Shown piece after piece: positions 58,287 to 64,000 of a DNA stretch of 64,000 bases (position 1 is its first letter; each line of letters opens with the position of its first letter). The notes beneath the pieces were generated by a model. It saw only the letters and a program-made list of their open reading frames with translations, did not search any database and was not told the DNA's origin. Origin of the DNA: Neptunomonas japonica JAMM 1380 (GTDB lineage: Bacteria; Pseudomonadota; Gammaproteobacteria; Pseudomonadales; Balneatricaceae). The position numbers were made by a program, and so were the translations under genes. The stretch lies in contig NZ_AP014546.1 of NCBI RefSeq assembly GCF_016592555.1, forward strand, positions 3,482,501 to 3,546,500, given 5' to 3'.

Positions 58287-59327
58287 ATGAACAAATCCCG
58301 CGTTCTAATTATTTATACTGGCGGTACCATTGGTATGTGGCCTTCGGCATCTGGCTACGTACCACAAGGCGGGTTCAATGAACTATTAGAGCAACGCCTC
58401 AATAAAGTATCTATCTCGGCTCTTCAGCCTTTTGACATTATCGAACTCGACAAGCTCATTGATAGCTCAAATATAGTGCCTGCCGATTGGGCCACATTAG
58501 CAGAGCTGATTACGCTGCATTATGATAAATATGATGGTTTCGTCATTCTTCACGGCACCGACACCATGGCCTACACAGCCTCAGCGTTGTCTTTTATGCT
58601 TTGCGGTTTAAGTAAACCCGTCATTTTAACCGGTTCGCAAATTCCTTTAGCTCAACCCAGAACCGATGCCACTAATAATTTACTGAATGCTATTGAGTTC
58701 GCCCGCGAACCCAACAACCAAGAAGTCTGCATCTGTTTTGATGGGCAATTATTGAGAGGTAATCGCGCCAAGAAAGTTCATACCTCGTCATTACGCGCTT
58801 TTGCATCGCCTAATTATAGTCCTCTAGGACAGTCAGGCATCCAAATTAAATTGTTTGATAACAGTACTAAAAGCATAGAGCAGGCTAAAAACACGCAAAA
58901 TAATACGTCGCAATTTAAAACGCCAAACTGCGGCACTGAACATATTGCACAACTGCACCTTTACCCAGGCATCAATGATGCTCAGTTGACATCAATACTA
59001 GATAACCCTGATATAAAAGGCGTTATTATGCTGAGCTACGGGGCAGGAAACCCCCCTGATAATAATCAATGCTTGATGTCTTTGCTGGAAACAGCCAACA
59101 ATCGTGGTGTAGTCATCGTTAACCTGACTCTTTGCCACTCAGGACAGGTAATACAAGGGTCTTATGCAACGGGCGCGCGTCTCAATCAACTAGGCGTGAT
59201 TCCCGGTGCCGATATGACTGTTGAAGCGGCTTATACCAAGCTACTGTTTTTATTAGCGACTGAAACAGATATTGAACATATTAAAGAACTGATGTCATCC
59301 CCTCTATGCGGTGAGATGACACTATAG
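58287..59327 (+). CDS. ansA: L-asparaginase, type I (AnsA-like)
   Basis: A 346-residue cytosolic asparaginase converting asparagine to aspartate and ammonia. All catalytic residues of E. coli AnsA are at the same positions: Thr14 (IYTGGTIGM), Tyr24, Ser60, Thr91-Asp92 (HGTDTMAYT) and Lys163 (NRAKKVHTSS). There is no signal peptide. TTGAGG lies before the ATG. It is probably cotranscribed with the aspartase-like gene under the XRE regulator; the aspartate produced would be the natural substrate of a normal aspartase, which the upstream gene may no longer be. Confidence 0.95.
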   Translation: MNKSRVLIIYTGGTIGMWPSASGYVPQGGFNELLEQRLNKVSISALQPFDIIELDKLIDSSNIVPADWATLAELITLHYDKYDGFVILHGTDTMAYTASALSFMLCGLSKPVILTGSQIPLAQPRTDATNNLLNAIEFAREPNNQEVCICFDGQLLRGNRAKKVHTSSLRAFASPNYSPLGQSGIQIKLFDNSTKSIEQAKNTQNNTSQFKTPNCGTEHIAQLHLYPGINDAQLTSILDNPDIKGVIMLSYGAGNPPDNNQCLMSLLETANNRGVVIVNLTLCHSGQVIQGSYATGARLNQLGVIPGADMTVEAAYTKLLFLLATETDIEHIKELMSSPLCGEMTL

Positions 59328-59352
59328 GAGAAACTATAAACCCAACAAAAAC

Positions 59353-59775
59353 TTACGAAATTTTTGATATACCCAAACTTGGTATATCAATCGCAGGACA
59401 ACGATCCATAATCACATCGAGTCCTGCAGCCTCAGCCCGATCAGCCGCAGGCTGATTAATCACACCAAGCTGCATCCACACAGCTTTTGCACCGATACCA
59501 ATAGCATCATCTACTACACTCGCTGCCGCCTCGGAATTGCGAAACACATCCACCAAATCCACAGTTTCAGAGATATCCTGCAATGATGCCAAAATAGTTT
59601 GGCCATGCAACTGCTGCCCTGCTTTAACAGGATTAACAGGAATAACCTGGTAGCCTTGGTTAAGTAAAAAAGCCATCACCCGGTAACTAGCACGCTCTGG
59701 TTTTAGGCTCGCACCAACCAATGCAATGACTCGGCTGCTCTCAAGAACACGTTTTACCTTTTCGATTTCGCTCAT
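59353..59775 (-). CDS. CoA-binding Rossmann protein, YccU-like
   Basis: A 140-residue single-domain CoA-binding protein (IALVGASLKPERASYRVMAF; YQVIPVNPVKAGQQLHGQTI; LVDVFRNSEAA; VWMQLGVIN; DRCPAIDIP). The fold is that of the CoA-binding domain of succinyl-CoA synthetase without a catalytic partner. Its role is unknown in related organisms too. It overlaps the moeB stop (ATGA) and is the last gene of the hemA-prfA-prmC-moeB series. Confidence 0.88.
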   Translation of the reverse strand: MSEIEKVKRVLESSRVIALVGASLKPERASYRVMAFLLNQGYQVIPVNPVKAGQQLHGQTILASLQDISETVDLVDVFRNSEAAASVVDDAIGIGAKAVWMQLGVINQPAADRAEAAGLDVIMDRCPAIDIPSLGISKIS

Positions 59776-60533
59776 GCACTAACCTCCTTATTGGCGCAAA
59801 CAGGGCAAGCCGGGTCTTGTTTCAATTTAAGGGAACGCCATTCCATATGCTTTGCATCCAACAACAATAATCGACCCGTTAAAGTCGTGCCTATATTAGC
59901 CAACACCTTCAGCGCTTCCAAAGCCTGCATAGAGCCAATAATACCGACTAATGGAGAAAGCACGCCAGATTCAGAGCACGTTAGCGTTTCATCATCTCCT
60001 TCGGTATATAAACACTGGTAACAAGGGCTTCCTTCTACTCCAGGCTGGTAGACCGCAATTTGGCCTTCCATACGAATAGCTGCGCCCGATACCAACGGCT
60101 TTTTATGCTTAACACATGCGTGGTTTACAGCAAAACGTGTTGCAAAGTTATCAGTACAATCCAGCACCAAATCAACTTGAGCAACAAGCGCTTGTAATGC
60201 ATCGGCACCTAAACGCTCAGCACGCGTTACGATATTAATATCTGGATTAATATCGCGTAGCATCTGTGCGGCGGAATCTACTTTTTTCATACCTATACGG
60301 GCTGTCGTATGAACCACTTGACGCTGCAGGTTAGAAAGATCAACCTGATCGTCATCCACTAAGACCAGCTCACCAATGCCCGCAGCAGCCAGATAAAGGG
60401 ATACAGGGCTACCTAACCCGCCTAAGCCTATTATGAGCACTTTAGAGGCTAGCCAACGCTCCTGACCATCAATATCCACATCAGGTAACATAATTTGGCG
60501 ACTGTAACGTAGTAACTGATCATCACTTAGCAT
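59772..60533 (-). CDS. moeB: Molybdopterin-synthase adenylyltransferase MoeB
   Basis: A 253-residue E1-like enzyme that adenylates the C-terminal glycine of MoaD in molybdopterin synthesis. It contains the N-terminal LLRYSRQIMLPDVDIDGQER, the ATP loop IIGLGGLGSPVSLYLAAAGI, the arginine-containing NLQRQVVHTT, and two zinc-binding CxxC pairs (CYQC, CPVC). ATG at 60533 follows GGAG; the in-frame GTG six codons earlier lacks one. Molybdenum cofactor would serve the MOSC protein at 3612 among others. Confidence 0.94.
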   Translation of the reverse strand: MLSDDQLLRYSRQIMLPDVDIDGQERWLASKVLIIGLGGLGSPVSLYLAAAGIGELVLVDDDQVDLSNLQRQVVHTTARIGMKKVDSAAQMLRDINPDINIVTRAERLGADALQALVAQVDLVLDCTDNFATRFAVNHACVKHKKPLVSGAAIRMEGQIAVYQPGVEGSPCYQCLYTEGDDETLTCSESGVLSPLVGIIGSMQALEALKVLANIGTTLTGRLLLLDAKHMEWRSLKLKQDPACPVCANKEVSA

Positions 60534-60587
60534 TATTATTTTCTCCAGCACCTTATTTATCTAACAACCTAATAGCGTGCGTACCGA

Positions 60588-61436
60588 TTAGCCGACTTTC
60601 CAACAACCCAGCGTAACACGATCGTTACCCGCATAGTCCTGACAGGTATTTACCTGCTGATAGCCACAATCATTAAATAATTGCCTCACGGCAGCCCCCT
60701 GTTGGTAACCATGCTCAAACAGTAGCCATCCATCAGTCACAAGATAGTCAGTGGCAGCACTAATGATATGCTGAATATCCGATAGACCTTCATCATCAGC
60801 GATTAACGCACTACGTGGTTCAAAACGCACATCACCTTGGTCAAGATGCTCATCTCTTGAATCTATATACGGTGGGTTACTAACAATCATGTCAAAAAGT
60901 CCAGAGAATGGTTCAAGCCAATTGCCTTGAACAAAGCTCACCTGAGCTAGACCTAATCTTTTCTGGTTACGTTGCGCCAACGCAACCGCCGCATCAATGC
61001 GGTCACATCCCCATACTTCCCACGTCGGTCGCTCACTTGCCAAAGCGAGAGCAATAGCGCCAGTTCCGGTTCCTAGATCAGCCACTCTAAATGGTCGATC
61101 AAGAAACGGGACATTAGCAAAAAGAGAGAGTGCAGTTTCAACCAACACTTCTGTGTCGGCGCGAGGAATAAGGGTATCCGGCGAGACTTCAAGATCTAAA
61201 GTCCAAAAAGCCTGGGTACCCAAAATATAGGCAATAGGCTCACCGATGGAGCGGCGCGCCATCAATGTAAGAAACTGCTGCTGCTGGCTAACTAAAAGCG
61301 GTTTTTCTGGCCAAGTCATCAAATAGCTAGAGGGCTTATCTAACACATGACATAACAGCAATTCAGTATCTAACTTAGACGAATCACTGACCTCTTCTAA
61401 TTGTTTAGAGCACAATAGAGCCTCAGCAATATGCAT
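60588..61436 (-). CDS. prmC: Release-factor glutamine methyltransferase PrmC
   Basis: A 282-residue SAM-dependent methyltransferase that methylates the glutamine of the GGQ motif in RF1 and RF2. The SAM site is VADLGTGTGAIALALASE and the catalytic motif NPPYIDSRDEH is complete. The N-terminal helical domain contacts the release factor. ATG at 61436 fits CAGGAG five bases upstream, better than the GTG two codons earlier. It follows prfA by 11 bp, placing enzyme and substrate in one operon. Confidence 0.96.
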   Translation of the reverse strand: MHIAEALLCSKQLEEVSDSSKLDTELLLCHVLDKPSSYLMTWPEKPLLVSQQQQFLTLMARRSIGEPIAYILGTQAFWTLDLEVSPDTLIPRADTEVLVETALSLFANVPFLDRPFRVADLGTGTGAIALALASERPTWEVWGCDRIDAAVALAQRNQKRLGLAQVSFVQGNWLEPFSGLFDMIVSNPPYIDSRDEHLDQGDVRFEPRSALIADDEGLSDIQHIISAATDYLVTDGWLLFEHGYQQGAAVRQLFNDCGYQQVNTCQDYAGNDRVTLGCWKVG

Positions 61437-61447
61437 AGTCACTCCTG

Positions 61448-62530
61448 CTACTCAGACAGCGCCCCTAACAACTCAGCTTGGTATTCATGCATCAGCGGAT
61501 TAATAACTTCTTCCAGCTTGCCTTCCATGATCTCATCAAGCTTATAAAGCGTTAGGTTAATGCGATGGTCAGTAATTCGGCCCTGAGGATAATTATAAGT
61601 CCGAATACGTTCAGAACGATCACCACTACCCACTAAACTCTTACGTGTCGTGGCCTGCTCCGCTTCGTGTTTTTCTTTCTCTGCAGACTGTAAGCGCGAC
61701 GCCAACAAAGCCATCGCTTTGGCACGGTTCTTATGTTGAGAGCGCTCTTCCTGACACTCAACAACAAGACCACTAGGAATATGAGTAATACGGATAGCGG
61801 AGTCTGTTTTATTGACATGCTGTCCACCCGCACCAGAAGCACGATAAGTATCAACACGCAAATCAGCTTTATTAATTTCAACTTGAGCCACTTCATCCAG
61901 TTCAGGCATAACGGCCACGGTGCATGCCGAAGTATGGATACGCCCCTGAGATTCAGTTTCGGGCACTCGTTGAACACGATGCGCACCCGATTCAAACTTC
62001 ATCCGCGAGAAAACATCTTGCCCTACAATACGGGCTATCAGCTCTTTATAACCACCATGCTCGCCTTCATTGGCACTAATAACTTCTATACGCCAACCTT
62101 GTGCTTCAGCAAACTTAGAATACATTCTAAAAAGATTACCGGAGAAGATAGCCGCTTCATCACCACCAGTACCTGCTCGCACTTCCAAGAAAACATTACT
62201 GCCGTCATTGGGGTCTTTAGGTAGCAAGTGAATCTGGAGTTCATCCTCTAGGGTCGCAATACGTGCTTGCGCATCTGACCATTCTTCTTTGGCCATCTCA
62301 CGCATATCAGGATCAGTATCTTCCATCATTAGCTGCGCTTCTGCCACATCACTCTCTGCTTGCTGGAATGCACTATAAGCCTGCACCACAGGCTCTAGCT
62401 CTGAATATTCTTTAGAGAAATCGCGAAATTTGTTTTGGTTTGAGATAACGTCCGCATCACTTAATAGTGCTGCCAGTTCCTCAAAGCGATCTGCTAGCTT
62501 ATCCAGCTTGGCTTGAATAGACTCTTTCAT
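61448..62530 (-). CDS. prfA: Peptide chain release factor 1
   Basis: A 360-residue RF1 that reads UAA and UAG. The codon-recognition tripeptide is PET at 190-192 (PxT), and the GGQ catalytic loop is at 235-237 ([14 protein letters not shown]). Length and arrangement are standard. It starts three bases after the hemA stop codon, indicating cotranscription. Confidence 0.98.
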   Translation of the reverse strand: MKESIQAKLDKLADRFEELAALLSDADVISNQNKFRDFSKEYSELEPVVQAYSAFQQAESDVAEAQLMMEDTDPDMREMAKEEWSDAQARIATLEDELQIHLLPKDPNDGSNVFLEVRAGTGGDEAAIFSGNLFRMYSKFAEAQGWRIEVISANEGEHGGYKELIARIVGQDVFSRMKFESGAHRVQRVPETESQGRIHTSACTVAVMPELDEVAQVEINKADLRVDTYRASGAGGQHVNKTDSAIRITHIPSGLVVECQEERSQHKNRAKAMALLASRLQSAEKEKHEAEQATTRKSLVGSGDRSERIRTYNYPQGRITDHRINLTLYKLDEIMEGKLEEVINPLMHEYQAELLGALSE

Positions 62531-62533
62531 GTA

Positions 62534-63799
62534 TTAGTTTTCGTCCGAATCAGATAACTGGAAAAGCGTTTGTGCGGCAGTTACAACATCAGATTGCCCT
62601 TCAGCACTCGCTTTTCGTAGCTGAATTGTTGGGTGATGAAGTACTTTATTAGTCAAACGGCGAGCCATCTGAGCGAGTACTTCCTCGGGATCTTTACCTT
62701 TTTTCAATTGCTTCAAAGCAACTTCAACTTCTTGGTCACGCAAAGCCTCATAGCGCCCACGTAACTGAGTGACGGTATCGACTGCATCAAGCGACCGCAA
62801 TTGGCGCATAAACTCATGAGCACCAACATCGATAATAGCCTCAGCCTCTTTCGCAGCACTCTCACGACTACGCTGATTTTCTTCAATCACTTCACGCAAA
62901 TCATCAACTGTGTATAAATACACATCATCAAGATCAGCGACTTGCGGTTCAATATCTCGCGGCACAGCAATATCAACCATGAAAATAGGTCGATGCTTGC
63001 GTTTTTTTAATGCATTTTCGACCGCACCTTTACCTAAAATAGGTAACTGGCTAGCGGTAGATGAAATAATAATATCGGCATCAGCTAAAACGTCAGGAAT
63101 ATCTCCAAGCATCACAGCTTTACCGTTAAAAGCTTCAGCAACACTTAAAGCACGGCTCACCGTACGGTTCGCAACTGTAATATTACTAACGCCTGCGTTT
63201 ACCAGATGCTGAGCTACTAGCTCTATAGTTTCACCTGCACCAATTAACAGCGCCCTACTGTCTTTAAGATCAGAGAATATATGCTGCGCAAGATTAACGG
63301 CCGCATAAGCAACAGATACTGGGTTTTCGCCTATGGCTGTATCAGTGCGGACTTTTTTAGCTACTGAAAAGGTTTGCTGAAACAAACGCCCCAGTTCAGC
63401 ACCCACTAACCCTTGCTCCTGTGATAAAGAATAGGCTGATTTAAGCTGCCCCAAAATTTGCGGCTCACCTAAAACCAAAGAATCCAATCCACTGGCAACC
63501 CGCATCATATGCTTAGCCGCAGACTCATCCCAATGAGTATAAGCACACGCTTCAAGCTCACTCAGCTCAAGGCCATGATACTCACCTAACCACTCCAATA
63601 CCGCACGCGTTCCCGACAACTCAGTTGAACAATAAAGTTCTGTTCGGTTACAAGTAGAGAGAATGGCAATTTCTTTTAGCTGTGCAAAGCCATGGGCCTG
63701 CCGCAAAGCATCCGCCAATTTATCAGGACTGAATGCCACTCGTTCTCTGACGGAGACAGACGCCGTTTTATGATTAATGCCTAAAGCAAGAAGAGACAT
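62534..63799 (-). CDS. hemA: Glutamyl-tRNA reductase
   Basis: A 421-residue enzyme for the first committed step of haem synthesis by the C5 route, reducing glutamyl-tRNA to glutamate-1-semialdehyde with NADPH. The catalytic Cys50 lies in [10 protein letters not shown]. The NADPH domain has [17 protein letters not shown], and the C-terminal dimerisation helix region is present. ATG at 63799. It is the first gene of the hemA-prfA-prmC-moeB run, a conserved gammaproteobacterial order. Haem is needed by the catalase encoded in this window. Confidence 0.98.
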   Translation of the reverse strand: MSLLALGINHKTASVSVRERVAFSPDKLADALRQAHGFAQLKEIAILSTCNRTELYCSTELSGTRAVLEWLGEYHGLELSELEACAYTHWDESAAKHMMRVASGLDSLVLGEPQILGQLKSAYSLSQEQGLVGAELGRLFQQTFSVAKKVRTDTAIGENPVSVAYAAVNLAQHIFSDLKDSRALLIGAGETIELVAQHLVNAGVSNITVANRTVSRALSVAEAFNGKAVMLGDIPDVLADADIIISSTASQLPILGKGAVENALKKRKHRPIFMVDIAVPRDIEPQVADLDDVYLYTVDDLREVIEENQRSRESAAKEAEAIIDVGAHEFMRQLRSLDAVDTVTQLRGRYEALRDQEVEVALKQLKKGKDPEEVLAQMARRLTNKVLHHPTIQLRKASAEGQSDVVTAAQTLFQLSDSDEN

Positions 63800-64000
63800 G
63801 GATCGATTAACTACACCAGACTATCAATAAGCGCGCAATGATACACCGATTTAGCCTAAAACATGAAATTCCCCGCGCCTGAAAATGCACTAAATGGAAC
63901 CTATTTACAGAGTATTACACTAATCAGGATATGCTTTGGCGATGACAAGGCGTATCAAATTCTACTATAGTGACAATAGTCAGTAGTACATCAACCTTGG
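63800..64000. other. Upstream region of hemA
   Basis: The last 201 bases contain no recognisable gene. A lolB gene is often divergent from hemA in this class, but its start is not visible here. The hemA promoter must lie in this stretch; I did not find one worth marking. Confidence 0.5.

Overview
The window reads as chromosomal DNA of a free-living, probably marine gammaproteobacterium. The evidence is the hemA-prfA-prmC-moeB run at the right end, the fadBA, etfBA and livKHMGF operons, PilU, a PEP-CTERM protein, a BLUF photoreceptor, two chemoreceptors and a moderate-to-low GC content. An Oceanospirillaceae-like origin (Neptunomonas/Amphritea type) is my inference from gene content, not a database match. 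I see no rRNA, tRNA, CRISPR array, prophage or intact insertion sequence.

Layout. 0-12 kb is a patchwork of small transporters with their own regulators: AraC/LysE, XRE, a secreted beta-propeller, MOSC/AraC/YddG-like exporter followed by a decayed second copy of MOSC-AraC, LysR/DoxX, a MarR-GNAT fusion with azlCD, and alanine dehydrogenase. 11.8-25.8 kb is a fatty-acid beta-oxidation island, almost all on the minus strand: fadBA, etfBA, then fadD, DUF2889, a nitronate monooxygenase-like protein and an enoyl-CoA isomerase-like crotonase, an SCP2 protein and a large acyl-CoA dehydrogenase. One chemoreceptor sits inside it, and a glycosyltransferase and a second chemoreceptor lie next to it. 29.6-41.4 kb holds catalase, a PEP-CTERM matrixin with an overlapping partner, a BLUF protein, a small monooxygenase, a 33-residue lipoprotein, MscS, a phytase-like esterase, and a YCF48-MMPL-universal stress protein operon.

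41.6-46.6 kb is a complete branched-chain amino-acid ABC importer. 46.7-50.3 kb holds a DHH phosphoesterase, PilU, a SMI1/KNR4 protein and a nuclease-fold-like protein. 50.4-53.6 kb is a sigma-54 activator beside a CoA-transferase with a near-ideal -24/-12 promoter. 53.7-59.3 kb contains a SixA-like phosphatase, an AEC transporter, an ankyrin protein, and an XRE regulator divergent from an aspartase-like gene plus asparaginase. 59.3-63.8 kb is the housekeeping run CoA-binding protein, moeB, prmC, prfA, hemA.

How the genes fit together. Fatty-acid activation, beta-oxidation and electron transfer to ETF are assembled in one island. Amino-acid uptake and export (LivKHMGF, AzlCD, LysE, YddG-like) and catabolism (Ald, asparaginase) make up much of the rest. 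The least explained items are the aspartase homologue whose substrate-binding residues are replaced, the operator-like repeat arrays beside several regulators, the matrixin partner protein, and the YCF48-MMPL-Usp module.
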